From the NCBI RefSeq assembly GCF_964656455.1, contig NC_135715.1, positions 165,074,437 to 165,138,436 of the forward strand: a stretch of 64,000 nt of DNA. The letters run 5' to 3'. Under the pieces are notes generated by a model. That model was not told the DNA's origin. It searched no databases and worked only from the letters and a program-made list of their open reading frames with translations. The position numbers and the translations under genes were made by a program. This DNA comes from Halichoerus grypus. Its lineage: Eukaryota > Chordata > Mammalia > Carnivora > Phocidae. Shown here in pieces: positions 12,031 through 24,136 of this stretch. Positions within the stretch are counted from its first letter, which is position 1. The number at the start of each line of letters is the position of its first letter.

Positions 12031-12226
12031 ATTCTGTGTCTGCTTTGATAACAGCACTGGACTGTTAAATTACAAGTGAGCTGGGCAAAATGCTAATGAT
12101 TCCTCATCTGCTCACATTAAGTAGGAAAAAAGAATTGAACTATTTTAGTCAATTTTTAACAATATAAAGAAAACCCAGAAGTCCCCAATAGGATTTAAAA
12201 TAATCCTGTTTGTTGAACAGACCATC

Positions 12227-12822
12227 TGCTGTGGGCTGAACTGTGTCCCTCCAAAATTCGTATGTTGAACTCCTAACCCTTAGTACCTCAGAATGTAACC
12301 ATATTTGGAGAAAAGGACTTTATTATTATTTTTTAAGATTTTATTTATTTGAGAGAGAGAGAGAGAGAGAGCATGTGCATGAGCTGGTGGAGAGGCAGAG
12401 AGACAAGCAGACTCCCCACTGGGTGGGGAGCCAGATGCGTGGGACTTGATCCCAGGACCCTGAGATCATGACTTGAGCCAAAATCAGTTGCTTAATCGAC
12501 TGAGCCGCCCAGGTGCTCCTCGAGAAAAGGACTTTAAAGAGGTAATTAAGTTAAAATGAAGTCTTTAGGGTGGGTCCTAACCCGATATGACCAATGTTCT
12601 TATAAGAAGAAATTTGGACATAGACAGTGGAAAGACCATGTGAGGACACAGTGAGAAGGTGGCCATCTGCAAGTCAAGGAGAGAGACCTCAGAGGAAACC
12701 AATGCTGAGCACACCTTGATCTTGGACTTCCAACCTCCAGGACTAGGAGGAAATAAGTTTCTGTTGTTTCAGTCACCAGGCTGTGTTACTTTGTTATGGT
12801 GGCTCTAGCAAATGAATACACA
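12227..12822 (+). mobile_element. MLT1A-like MaLR solitary LTR, split by a Can-SINE
   Basis: Begins TGCTGTGGGCTGAACTGTG and ends near TTTGTTATGGTGGCTCTAGC and AATGAATACACA. In between are CCATGTGAGGACACAGTGAG and CTTGGACTTCCAACCTCCAG, all in MLT1 order. A Can-SINE occupies 12323-12521. No internal retroviral sequence is attached on either side, so it looks like a solitary LTR. Confidence 0.85.
12308..12536 (-). mobile_element. Can-SINE, antisense, inside the MLT1 LTR
   Basis: 15-bp duplication GAGAAAAGGACTTTA at 12308-12322 and 12522-12536. The body shows the reversed tail, a GA-rich run at 12351-12371 and the reversed head ending TGAGCCGCCCAGGTGC. Confidence 0.95.
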
Positions 12823-14090
12823 TCCTAATTCATTTATTGCTTACTTATTGCAGTGAGACATTCAGCATTAAGCTGTTGCTCGTTAATTGGTAGATCTTTC
12901 ATAGCTAATATTCCTACTATAATTTCCAAGTGCTGTTTTGAGAGATTATGGTCTCTTTTGCATTTAGGTGCTTTAGGAAGGCCAAACTATTTTGGCGGCT
13001 TTGAAAACATTTCTGTGATGATAAGGAATCTTAAGAGGTAGAGGTCCCCAAAGTTGCCATAAGTACTGATTGCCGCTGTGTCATGTGAAATATGATGTGG
13101 ATGAATATTGATTTTCATATGTCCTAGAGGCCCTAGAGTATTCTAAGGTTCCCATTGCTGTCAGGGATGAGCTGCTGTAGGGTTTCCTCTCCTGAAGGCA
13201 TCTTTTCCTGTTTGGGTCTAAACATTTTGATTCTGTAGTGCTGGGTAGCTCTTCTTTTTGCCATATTTTCTCTAATGAGGTGAGTACCTATCAGGTCTCC
13301 CTTGGCATTAGGGTTGGAGAGTTAACCCTATATTGCTTTGGATGCTTTGGATGTTATCACTATCATTTGCTTTTGATGACCCATCTTTATGCTGGTAGAT
13401 CAGGTCCAGAAACTCTTGAAAAATGTATAATAAAGTATTGCCACATATTAATAGGTTCTAGTTCCATTTTTTAGGATGTGTATCCAACCTAATTTCAAAA
13501 TAGTTTGAGAAATGACTTTCACAATTAAACATAATAATAGCAGAAACATTAAAAATAAAATCCCAATTAAACCATTGGTATTTATGTACTGATTCTTTAT
13601 TTCCACAGGTAGATGAGATTTAGTATAACTCTTGGGTGGTTAAGGACAGTGGATGTTTGCCCTCTGCCTGTGGTAATTATGAGACTTCCTTACCCCATAC
13701 CCTCTTGCCAGTTGACAATAATTGTTATGGGTGATGGAACCCAGGGAAATTAAACACCAGGCTGAGAAAATCAGGAGGGTCATAGGAGCTAGATTTAGAC
13801 TCTAAGATCCCAGAGATAAGACTGTGATTGTCCAGAAAGGAGTTATCTGTGGCAATAGCCTCTAACACCACAGAGAGAAAAAAGTCATCTAAGAATTTCT
13901 AGCAAAATCGAAGGGATCTAATTGTCAGTGGGATCATATTGCAGTATTTATTTAATCGAGGAAATAGAAGACATATCTAGCAAATTAAGAGACTGTGTCT
14001 TCACTGATGATTAAAAAAGACCCTTTGCAGGTATCCACCCTAAGGCACAATGTGGCAAGTAAAACTTGGACCTGATTTATTCTTTGGACT
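12823..14090. other. intron, nothing recognised
   Basis: A/T-rich unique sequence with no convincing repeat or exon. Confidence 0.5.
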
Positions 14091-14228
14091 ACTTCTTGGT
14101 CTTTTTTATTTTTTATTTTTTTAAGTAAGCTCTACACCCAGCATAGGGCTTGAATTCACGACCCTGAGGTCGGGAGTTGCATGCTCTCCTGCCTGAGCCA
14201 GGCAGGCACCTCCACTTCTTGGTCTTTT
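14091..14228 (-). mobile_element. older Can-SINE, antisense, shortened
   Basis: 15-bp duplication ACTTCTTGGTCTTTT at 14091-14105 and 14214-14228. The body keeps GTAAGCTCTACACCCAGC and ACGACCCTGAGGTCGGGAG but lacks the GA-rich tract. Confidence 0.9.
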
Positions 14229-15280
14229 GAAGACAGACAAATTTATAAAAATTGCAGCAGGAGTTAATCTTGACAAAAAATTGGAAAGCAGAGAGGATTA
14301 GATGATACTAGGCATCTGAGATGAGTTAATTATGGTAGTTACTGAATTTAGATCTTACTTTTCTGACACGTGAGAAAAGCCACATTCTGGGGCGTGTAAT
14401 TACCATTATGTGATAAAAGAAGTTTATCTGTCTGTCTGGAGATATAAACGTTTTCCTGTCACAGAGGAACATCCCTTTGGTTCTGATGTTGCCAGGATGT
14501 TAGGTAGCATAATGGTTAGTGTCTGCAACCATGGTTTTGTGAATGACCAGAAATGTTACACTTAAATGGACATTTCATATTGACACTCTGTATTAGCCAA
14601 GTGCGTGAAGTTCTTTCTAGCCTCAGTAGATTGATCAATAGATTTCCATGGATTGAAACCTTTTATAAACCATTCCAAGCACTTCTTATTTCAGAAAGTA
14701 TTTAGTACCTGCTAAGTGCCAGACACTGTTGAAGCCACCAGAGAGAAGTCCTTCCCTCGTGAAGCTTACAGAACAATGGAGGAGAAAGAAGTCCATAGCT
14801 GTTTAAATGACAGTCTGAGTTGTGCCATGGCGGGGGACGGCAGGGTGAGGGGTAGAAAGGATGCTTTTATCACATGTAGTAGGGATGGGAATGGATGGGA
14901 AGCTAAATGTCTAAGCTCAGATGTAAGACTTAAGAGTTAGCCAGACAAAGGTTTGAGGGTTAGAGTGTGAGAGTCTGAAGGTAAGCAAGAGAGGTGAGGC
15001 ATGGAGTGAGAGAAAAGGCAGGCTTGGAGAAATTAACAAAATCGCACAGCTAATGAGTGACAGAGTCAGGATCAGAACAAAGGAGTGCCCACTATCACAG
15101 CCTTTGAGAGTTGAGACACTTTTCAGTGATGAAGGAATCTCACTGAAGTTATGTTTGAAAAGCTCTACAAAGGTGAACCTCAGATAAATAAATTTTGTTT
15201 CACTTGTCTTTTATATCTTGCTTTATTTTCAGTACTATTATACCTTATATAAATCTAGCCTTAAACAATAATTTATTAAA
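14229..15280. other. intron with weak L2/MIR remnants
   Basis: 14690-14790 (AAGTGCCAGACACTGTTGAA, CGTGAAGCTTACAGAACA) resembles reversed L2. 15020-15090 (CACAGCTAATGAGTGACAGA) resembles MIR/L2. The rest is not recognised. Confidence 0.45.
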
Positions 15281-17416
15281 ATTTCCTCTTACTTTAGGAA
15301 TTTCTTCCCCCTAACTGCCCTTAAGATGGTTTTCTTGGTTCTAAGATTTGCGAGTTTACTATTCAAATTGGCAAAGAAGTCAAACTCTCTCTCTTCGCAG
15401 ACGACATGATACTTTATGTGGAAAACCCAAAAGACTCCACCCCCAAATTACTAGAACTCATACAGCAATTCAGTAATGTGGCAGGATACAAAAGCAATGC
15501 ACAGAAATTGGTTGCTTTCTTATACACTAACAATGCAACTGTAGAAAGAGAAATTAGAGAAACGATTCCATTTACAATAGCACCAAAAACCGTAAGATAC
15601 CTCAGAATAAACCTAACCAAAGAGGTAAAGGATCTTACTCTAGGAACTACAGAACACTCATGAAAGAAATTGAAGAAGACACAAAAAGATGGAAAAACAT
15701 TCCATGCTCATGGATCGGAAGAATAAACATTGTTAAAATGTCTATGCTACCCAGAGCAATCTATACCTTCAATGCCATCCCGATCAAAATTCCAATGACA
15801 TTTTTCAAAGTGCTGGAACAAACAATCCTAAAATTTGTATGGGATCAGAAAAGACCCCGAATCGCCAAGGAAATGTTGAAAAAGAAAAACAAAAGCTGGG
15901 GGCTTCACGTTGCCTGATTTCAAGCTATATTACAAAGCTGTGATCACCAAGACAGCATGGTACTGGCACAAAAACAGACATATAGACCAATGGAACAGAA
16001 CAGAGGGCCCAGATACGGACCCTCAACTCTATGGTCAAATAATTTTGACAAAGCAGGAAAAAATATGCAATGGAAAAAAGACAGTCTCTTCAATAAATGG
16101 TGCTGGGAAAATTGGACAGCTATATACAGAAGAATGAAACTTGACCATTCTCTAACACCATACACAAAGATAAACTCAAAATGGATGAAAGACCTCAATG
16201 TGAGATAGGAATCCATCAAAATCCTAGAGGAGAACATAGACAGTAACCTCTTTGACATCAGCCACAGCAACTTCTTTCAAGATACATCTCCAAAGGCAAG
16301 TGACACAAGAGCAAAAATGAACTTTTGGGACTTCATCAAGATAAAAAGCTTCTGCACAGTGAAGGAAACAGTCAACAAAACAAAGAGGCAACCCACAGAA
16401 TGGGAGAAGATATTTGCAAATGACACTATAGACAAAGGGCTGGTATCCAAAATCTATAAAGAACTTCTCAAACTCGACACCCAAAAAACAAATAATCAAG
16501 TCAAAAAATGGGCAGAAGACATGAACAGACACTTCTCAAAAGGAGATATACAAATGGCTAATGGACACATGAAAAAATGTTCATCATCATTAGCCATCAG
16601 GGAAATTCAAATCAAAACCACACTGAGATACCACCGTACACCAGTTAGAATGGCAAAAATTGACAAGGCAAGAAACAACAAATGTTGAAGAGGTTGTGGA
16701 GAAAGGGGAGCCCTTTTACACTGTTGGTGGGAATGCAAGTTGGTACAGCCACTTTGGAAAACAGTGTGGTGGTTCCTCAAAAAATTAAAAATACGCTATG
16801 ACCCAGCAATTGCACTACTGGGTATTTACCCTAAAGACACAGATGTAGTGAAAAGAAGGGCCATATGCACCCCAATGTTCATAGCAGCAATGTCTGCAAT
16901 AGCCAAACTGGGAAGAGCCGAGATGCCCTTCAACAGACGAATGGATAAAGATGTGGTCCATATATACAATGGAATATTACTCAGCCATCAGAAAGGATGA
17001 ATACCCAACTTTTACATCAACATGGATGGGACTGGAGGAGATGGTGCTAAGTGAAATAAGTCAAGCAGAGAAAGTCAATTATCTTATGGTTTCACTTATT
17101 TGTGGAACATAAGGAATAGCATGGAGAACATTAGGAGAAGGAAGGGAAAAATGAAGGGGGGGGAATCGGAGGGGGAGACAAACCATGAGAGACTATGGAC
17201 TCCAAGAAACAAACTGAGGGTTTTAGAGGGGAGGGGGTGGGGGGGATGGGTTAGCCCAGTGATGGGTATTAAGGAGGGCACATACTGAATGGAGCACTGG
17301 GTATTATACGAAAACCATGAATCATGGAACACTACATCAAAAACTAATGATGTATTGTATGGTGACTACCATAACGTAATAAAATAAAGTTAAATTAAAA
17401 AACATTTTCTCTTACT
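15281..17416 (+). mobile_element. L1, 5'-truncated with an inverted 5' segment
   Basis: Target duplication of 13 bp with one mismatch: ATTTCCTCTTACT at 15281-15293 and ATTTTCTCTTACT at 17404-17416. About 15294-15355 is an inverted piece that matches the antisense text at 63951-64000 (ORF1 region). From about 15361 the element is sense, matching the complement of 61575 downward: ORF2 from the FADD box to the C-terminus, then 3' UTR and A-rich tail. Comparison with the long L1 shows roughly 2.4 kb missing at the junction. This is the twin-priming pattern. Confidence 0.9.
15361..17110 (+). pseudogene. L1 ORF2 3' half, broken
   Basis: Reverse transcriptase fragments in several frames: [20 protein letters not shown] (15393 on), [20 protein letters not shown] (15660 on), then the C-terminal domain with the Cys-rich region near 16680. 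Frames break near 15631, 15890, 16206 (TAG stop) and 16686 (TGA stop). The break near 15631 is shared with the copy at 61295. No function is expected. Confidence 0.9.
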
Positions 17417-18220
17417 ACTGTAAAGATTTGTATAAAGTAAGAGCTTGACATCAGATAAAAGGCTCATTAAGATTCTTGGCCATCATCTGCTACCAATAAG
17501 GAGTGTGTTATTTCTAGAACCATTGTTTTTGATGATTCATAGGCTAGAATCATCATTTAGAGTCATTTTCCCTAATCCTTTAAAATTACTTGTAATATTA
17601 GAATCCCCAGTATTAGAATCCTAACTATTGTTTATTATGATTTGTTTATAAAAGTGATCTCTTTAAACAATCAGCCTAATTCATCTTCCATGCTGATTAT
17701 CTATGTGCTTTATATTTTGGTTATGTTTAAAAACAAACCAATCTATATAGGCTTCTCCATAAGACCATTTCTGCAGTAGTTTCAAGTCCTTATTTCAATT
17801 AAGATAATTTCTAAATGAAAAATATATTTATCTTTCTTACAGGAATATTTTTTTCAAATAAGAGGCAGAAAATCTCTTTACACATTGTAGAGTGCACATT
17901 TCATGTCTTCCTCCTTTATTTTTTGCCCAAATGACTTCACACATGCAATAAATCAGACTAAACTATGTGACAGGCAGGATCTCACAGCATAAGGACAAGA
18001 CTATGTCTCTTATAAATCCCTAGAATTTCTTAGAGACTTAATTGCGTCTGAGGCTCTTCCTCATTACTCAGTATTTATTCATTAAGCACTGACTGACCTG
18101 GTACTTGACCCTAAGGAGATGCTTTGCTCTTTAAAGCTATTCGGATGATGGTGAAGGGTTTCTTTATGTGACTATTAGCGCTCACCCGCCCTCGCTCGTC
18201 CTGCTGCACTATGCTACATT
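17417..18220. other. intron, nothing recognised
   Basis: A/T-rich sequence with no recognisable element or exon. Confidence 0.5.
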
Positions 18221-18345
18221 ATGGGGAAACGAAGAAGAAGATGTAACTTCTTTAAGGAGCCCATAATTTAGGGTGGGATTAGGGGAAGCTACACAGAGGA
18301 AGAGATGGTTGAACTGAATTTTGAAGGAGGAATAATTCAAGGATG
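18221..18345 (-). repeat. possible L2 fragment, antisense
   Basis: AGGAGCCCATAATTTAGGG followed by GAACTGAATTTTGAAGGAGG resembles the reversed L2 3' region. Short and diverged. Confidence 0.4.
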
Positions 18346-19848
18346 AGTAGATAATACTTTCGGTTGGGGTGTGGGGGAGTAACTCTTTTGAGCACTCATT
18401 TTTTTCTTGCTGGTGAGTCAATGTTTGATAAGGGATGGTCTTTACTGGATACATACGAGTGATGGGCTGATGATACAGGGGGTTATTTTGCAACTTTTTC
18501 TCACTAGTATCTCTACCTGATCCAGCTTTCCAGCCAGGAGTAGTTTTTTTGAGCTGTAAAAATGAAGTACTGATATTTTACCGAGGCTAACGATGCAGAT
18601 GTGCCCGTTTCCCTTTGGGAGGTTTAGTTAATTCTGTTCCTGAACGATCACTAATGTACTCATGACTGGATGTAAACATTTAGTGACAGCACTGCTTTGA
18701 GAAGTATTTACTATATCTGTCTCTTCATCCAGCTTTGCGTACCTGGGCTCTTTGTGTCCTTGCAATTTGGTGAACTATAAAAAATGAACAAACTGCAAGA
18801 ATTATTAGATATTTTTTTGATGAAAGCAGTTTGAGGCAGGGTTTTCCAGGTCTGTGGATTAAAGGGGGCAAGCGTTCCTGCATTCCAGCACCATCACCAC
18901 AGTGCCCATACTGCATTTTCCTTGTTTTGACTTGATACCTCTCCTCAAGATCTGCTGTGTGGAAGAACCCTTTATGATTAAAAATTGCGTAACTTGTTTA
19001 AAAAGTTATTTTTTGTGTGTTTTATATGCAGGAAATTCTGTTTTTCTTCCTGTAAGGCCCAGTATAGAAGGCTTGCTTAATGCCTAGTTATACTGATTAG
19101 GAGATACTAATGTCAGTGTAGAGTATCTCATAACGTTGTACCCATTGTCCTATAGGAGAGCTATATAGAAAGCCAGAAGAGAACCAATATTTTTGGCTCT
19201 TTCCTTGAAGTCCACTTCCTGGTAGGTAATAATTAAATTACATGGCTCTCAAAGTAAAAAAATCCACAGATCCTTAGGTGTTACTGAGCAGGTGTGTCGC
19301 ACAGGTAGGTGGGTGGTTAGCTGTGCTAATGGATGATACTACTACATTCATGAAAATTGGTGCTAAGACTTATCTCTGCCACAGCAGTGGATGATACAGA
19401 CCCTGGAATCCAAATGTTTTTCTCAGTATAATTTGACCAACAGCACTGTAGCAATGCTTTCTCTAGAGTAGCATTGAAGTCCATCTCCTTCCTTTGTGTG
19501 AAATCCAGAGGGTCAGTCTTTGCTCCGTTCTTGGCATTAAGGGAAGTCCAGGAACATAAGCATGTGTGTGTTTGAGCTGAATCCACTGTCATCTGCCTTT
19601 ACCTGGGAGAGGAGTCTGGGTAGCTGGGGGATACTTTCCTGCCATGCTTTTCCATCCATTGATCCCTCTGTCATCTTCCACTTCTCAGTTAGGGCTTTGA
19701 ATATAGCAGCCTCATGCTTTTCTTTATTTTAAATAGAAGATGTTTTCTTAATATTTGAAGAAAGCATAGTCCAAATTATCTTTTGAGACTTGGATTTAAT
19801 TACAGAATGTTTTCTATTCTGGTGTTCTTCAGAGTCTAAAGTCAAGAT
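18346..19848. other. intron, nothing recognised
   Basis: No exon, RNA gene or clear repeat is seen. Confidence 0.5.
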
Positions 19849-20000
19849 ATAAATGTCCTTTTAATTCTTAAATTCCACATATGAATGAATCATATGGTAT
19901 TTGCCTTTCTCTGACTGATTTATTTAGCTTAGCTAATATACTCTAGCTCCGTCCACATCATTGCAAATGACAAGATTTCATTCTTTTTCATGCCTGAGTA

Positions 20001-20059
<59 letters not shown>

Positions 20060-20364
20060 CACAACTTCTTCATCCATTTATCAGTCGATGGAGGGGGTGG
20101 GGGAGACAGAGAGAGGCAAACCATAAAACAGACTCTTAACTATAGAGAAACAGACTGAGGGCTGATGAAGGGAGGTGGGTGGGGAGACGAGTTAAATGGG
20201 TGATGGGTATTAGGGAGGGCACTTGTGTTGAGCACTGGGTGTTATATGTAAGTGATGAATCACTAAATTCTACTCCTGAAACTAATATTACACTATATGT
20301 TGACTAAATAGAATTTAAATAAAAACTGGAAACAAACACAAAAATAAAATAAATGCCCTTTTGA
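19849..20364 (+). mobile_element. short L1 with an inverted 5' segment and an internal (TA)n array
   Basis: Target duplication of 16 bp with two mismatches: ATAAATGTCCTTTTAA at 19849-19864 and ATAAATGCCCTTTTGA at 20349-20364. About 19865-20090 is antisense ORF2 3' end (CCGTCCACATCATTGCAAAT, then CTTCATCCATTTATC). About 20091-20348 is sense L1 3' UTR (GAGCACTGGGTGTTATATG) with an A-rich tail. The orientation switch is at about 20090. Confidence 0.88.
20007..20054. repeat. (TA)24 microsatellite inside the L1
   Basis: Uninterrupted TA repeats at the place where other copies read CCATTGTATATATGGACC. It runs into CACACC. Confidence 0.97.
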
Positions 20365-21489
20365 AAGGTCTTGTTTCTTGTATTAAAGGAGACAGAGTTA
20401 GGCAAGTTTTCTGCCTTTGCTGACTTGGCTGAAGTGTTCTACTTTTCAGTCTCCACTTTGAAATTGGAGGGATTTACAAAGGCTGTAATTGTGACTCTTG
20501 AGTGAAAATGATTACAGGTGTTTTGTATATTTGGTTCCTGTTTTCAAGAACAGCTTACAGCCTCTTCTTGAACCTCCTTTGAATCATGACAGATGGGGCT
20601 TACATGCATTGAGAGTCAAGCAGTCCAACTCCCTAGCTGATTTTCACATCCTTCTTACCCCCCTGAGTGGTCTTCTAGTATGTTCCAGAACACCTCCAAG
20701 CCTGAGGTAGCTGATTCTTAGACTGTGGCTGCCTTATGAAGCCCTTTTCTTTTACCTCTCTGTCATGTTTTTACCCCTCACTTTCACTTTTTGCACTTAA
20801 AACCTCTCAGTCATAGAGACTGAATATTAGTCTACTTCATTCAGTTATCAGCAGTTTCTAGAAATTGGTCATGAGATTGCTATTGTCCCTTCAAAATAGC
20901 CAAGATTCTGCTTGTAGGTGTTCCCCTAGAATATGAAATAAGAATACAGATCATTTTTCAAGAAGAAAAGATTGGAAAGTTATAAAAAGAATTTTTCTAA
21001 TATTTTAAAAGTATTATTTTTTTAAGCATGTAAGAAGTTATTTGTAGTTTGTCCCTGTCAGTGCTCAGTACTATTAAACAGCAGGAGCCTTTTGCAGTTT
21101 AAAAAAATGGTATTTTGAAGTCTGGAAGAACCTTCTACAAGGTGAAAGCAATCTCAGGATGAATTCTGCCAGATTTTTTGTCTCAATGTGTTTTACAGAT
21201 GAATAGAACTTAATACAGTCTATTAAGAGAACAGTTAATAACTAACTACCCATTAGTAGATATAAGACCCAATGTGTTAAGTATACTTTAGTTTTTTTTC
21301 AAAATTGCATACAAATATGTTAAAATATTTTAGTATTCTGGTTAAAATTGAGATGCAGTAACTTAAAAATATTTTTAGTGTCTTCTTTGGAGACAATATT
21401 AGGCTATTTCAAAAATCACACTTGATAATCGGTTACTTATTTGATTGTATTGAGGAGAACAACATCAAAAACACGCTGACTTCCATACA
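20365..21489. other. intron, nothing recognised
   Basis: A/T-rich sequence. No repeat or exon is recognised. Confidence 0.5.
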
Positions 21490-21621
21490 TATATATGTTT
21501 TTAAGTTGGCTCCACACCCAGCGTGGAGCCCAATGCAGGGCTCAAACTCATGACCCTGAGATCAAGACCTGAGCTGAGATCGAGTCGGATGCTTAATTGA
21601 CTGAGCCACCCAGATGCCTCT
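21490..21621 (-). mobile_element. older Can-SINE, antisense, shortened
   Basis: Reversed SINE text: TTGGCTCCACACCCAGCGTG, ACTCATGACCCTGAGATCA, TTGACTGAGCCACCCAGATG. No clear target duplication was found. Confidence 0.85.
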
Positions 21622-21622
21622 A

Positions 21623-22130
21623 AATTTATATTTTTTAATTATAGTGTAATTAACATACAGTATTATATTAGTTTCAGGTGTACAATATAATGATACAATA
21701 ATTCTATACAGGGGCGCCTGGGTGGCTCAGTTGGTTGAGCGACTGCCTTCGGCTCAGGTCATGATCCTGGAGTCCCTGGATCGAGTCCCGCATCGGGCTC
21801 CCTGCTCGGCAGGGAGTCTGCTTCTCCCTCTGACCCTCCCCCCTCTCATGTGCTCTCTCTCTCTCATTCTCTCTCTCTCAAATAAATAAATAAAATCTTT
21901 AAAAAAAAAAAATAATAATTCTATACATTACTCAGTGCTCATCATGATAAATGTACTCTAAACCAAAGCAAAATTCAACTACTGGGGACTACACCAAAAT
22001 AAAAAGCTTTTGCACACTGAAGGAAACCATCAACAAAGCAAAAAGATAGCCCACCAAATGGGAGAAGATATTTGTGAATAATATATCCGAGAAAGGGTTA
22101 ATATCCAAAATATATAAAGAACATACTTTG
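21623..22130 (-). mobile_element. L1 remnant: antisense 3' UTR joined to sense ORF2
   Basis: 21628-21696 and 21928-21961 are reversed L1 3' UTR (TTAGTTTCAGGTGTACAATA, TTACTCAGTGCTCATCATGA), interrupted by a Can-SINE. About 21965-22130 is sense ORF2 (AAAAGCTTTTGCACACTGAA, AAATGGGAGAAGATATTTGT). An antisense L1 whose 5' part is inverted explains this order. No target duplication was identified. Confidence 0.7.
21697..21927 (+). mobile_element. Can-SINE, sense
   Basis: 14-bp duplication AATAATTCTATACA at 21697-21710 and 21914-21927. The body at 21711-21913 begins GGGGCGCCTGGGTGGCTCAG and ends in (AAAT)n plus an A-run. Confidence 0.96.
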
Positions 22131-22301
22131 TATTTATTATTTTTTATATTTACTATTATTACTTTTTAAAGTAGGCTCCATGTCCAGCGTGGAGCCCAAT
22201 ATAGGGCTTGAACTCATGGCTCTGAGATCAAGACCTGAGCTGAGATCAAGAGTCGGATGCTTAAACGACTGAGCCACCTAGGCGCCCCTATATTTATTAT
22301 T
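22131..22301 (-). mobile_element. older Can-SINE, antisense, shortened
   Basis: 11-bp duplication TATTTATTATT at 22131-22141 and 22291-22301. The body ends ACTGAGCCACCTAGGCGCCC. Confidence 0.9.
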
Positions 22302-22912
22302 CTTAACAGACTTAGCATCCAAATCTAATTGAATATTTTCTTTTAACATGCACACAGCAGACACCTGTGTTTAAGGGCGTGCCCTTTAAATTGGCCACGT
22401 TTTTAACCATTTATCTTTGTTCAAAACAGGTCAACTTCTGATGAATTCATGTAAAAACTTTTCATAAATAACTAGTGATTTTCTCTGGTGTTATCTGTGA
22501 GCCAGCAAAAACATTTCCTCTGAGTTTTTTGAAATAAATATTTTTTGAATGCATGTGTTCTTTTCAATAACATTGAATCTTTACTATGTACAACAAATAT
22601 TAGTGGTAAAAATCAGTATTTTGCATTGAGTTGAAGAATAGTAGAAAAGAAGTCAAGCACTCATAAATAGCATGCTTTGGTGATTATGACTGATATCCCT
22701 TTAATTTTCACATAACTTCGGGTGCAGAGGGTTGCTGTACACAAACATTTGGGCCATTAATCATGTTTCTCATTGATGGTACACTACATCATTGGCCAGG
22801 ACGAGGCCCAGTACTGTAGGATGTTTTCATTCTTGTCTATCTCCAGTCTTCTTATTCTCCCCACTCCTATCCTAATGAGGCAATCATCCTAAAGTGTTTT
22901 ACGTGGTCTTTT
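22302..22912. other. intron, nothing recognised
   Basis: A/T-rich unique sequence. Confidence 0.5.
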
Positions 22913-23162
22913 ATTTGTATGTGTTCTTTTTTTTAATATTTTTAAAAAAATTATTTGAGAGAGAAAGAGCTGACCGAGAGAGAGAGAGAGAGAGAGAGCG
23001 AGAGCGCACGAGGTGGGGAGGGGCAGAGGGAGAAACAGACTCCCTGCTGAGCAGGAAGCCCAATGCAGGACTGGATCCTAGGACCCTGGGATCATGACCT
23101 GAGCCGAAGGCAGACGCTTAACCGACTGAGCCGCCCAGGCGTCCCAATTTGTATGTGTTCTT
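22913..23162 (-). mobile_element. Can-SINE, antisense
   Basis: 16-bp duplication ATTTGTATGTGTTCTT at 22913-22928 and 23147-23162. Full-length body with a GA-rich run and reversed head ending CCGCCCAGGCGTCCC. Confidence 0.96.
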
Positions 23163-23560
23163 ATAAGCATAGATATTATAGTTTTGTGGGCATTTAATTT
23201 TATTTTATAAATAGTGTTATACCACAGATTTCTACTCAACACAATGTTTAAAAACCTATGCTTGTAACTATGTATATCTCTCCCAACCTAGCTAACTGTT
23301 AGAGAGTATCCCATGGAGGGTATCTAACACTCTTCCATTTCCCCATGGGAAGAAATCTAGATTTCCTTCAGGTCTCTACAGCCACAAGCCATATTGTAAT
23401 GGACCTGTGGACCCATTGCCCATGTAAGAATTTCTCAGGGGCATATAGCCAGGAGCAGGATTGCTGGGTCATAGGACAGATACATACATAATTTGATTAG
23501 TACTGCAGGATTGCCCTACAGAAAGTCTGCAGTAGTCCTCTTGAGCAAAGCATAATGCTC
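23163..23560 (-). repeat. ancient L1M-like remnant, antisense
   Basis: CATATTGTAATGGACCTGTG, GGGGCATATAGCCAGGAG and GGATTGCTGGGTCATAGG resemble the reversed 3' region of old mammalian L1. Subfamily and limits are uncertain. Confidence 0.5.
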
Positions 23561-23888
23561 AGTACTGTTTAAATTCCATTCATTTGTAGGATGGGCCAAG
23601 TGTTTTTTTCCTCTAAGCATAGTTATTTTCTGTATGTTGGGGAGCTACTGCTTATTTTTATTGGTTAATGATTTCAGAAATATAAGATTAAACCTTATAA
23701 GGTGAAGCAACATCTCCTTCAGTATAAATTGGTTCCCTTGGGATTGCATTAATTTAGTCAGGCCACCCTGAGCCTTCGGGTAATGGAAATTTTACTCTTC
23801 TAGTGCACTGTGTTTTTTGATGTTGTCATGGTATTAATTTGAAAAGTTTGCATAATGACAAAGGAGAAGCATATTCACTTTAAAGAAT

Positions 23889-24136
23889 TGGATTCATATT
23901 TATTTATTTATTTTGAAGATTTATTTATTTACTTTAGAGAGAGCTAGAGCGCGCACACGTGCGAGTGAGTGGTGGGGGCAGAGGGAGAGGGAGAGAGAGA
24001 ATCCTGGAGCAGACTCCCCGCTGAGCACGGAGCCCCACTTGGGGCTCAGTCTTACCACCCTGGGATCATGACCTGAGCTGAAATCAAGAGTTGGTCACTC
24101 AACCGACGGAGCCACCCAAGAGTCCCTGGATTCATA
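23889..24136 (-). mobile_element. Can-SINE, antisense
   Basis: 10-bp duplication TGGATTCATA at 23889-23898 and 24127-24136. The body includes (TTTA)n, a GA-rich run and GGGATCATGACCTGAGCTGA. Confidence 0.93.

Noticed and set aside
12227..12822. Considered as part of a larger endogenous retrovirus
   Set aside because: Only an MLT1 LTR is visible, without gag, pol or primer-binding sequence on either side.
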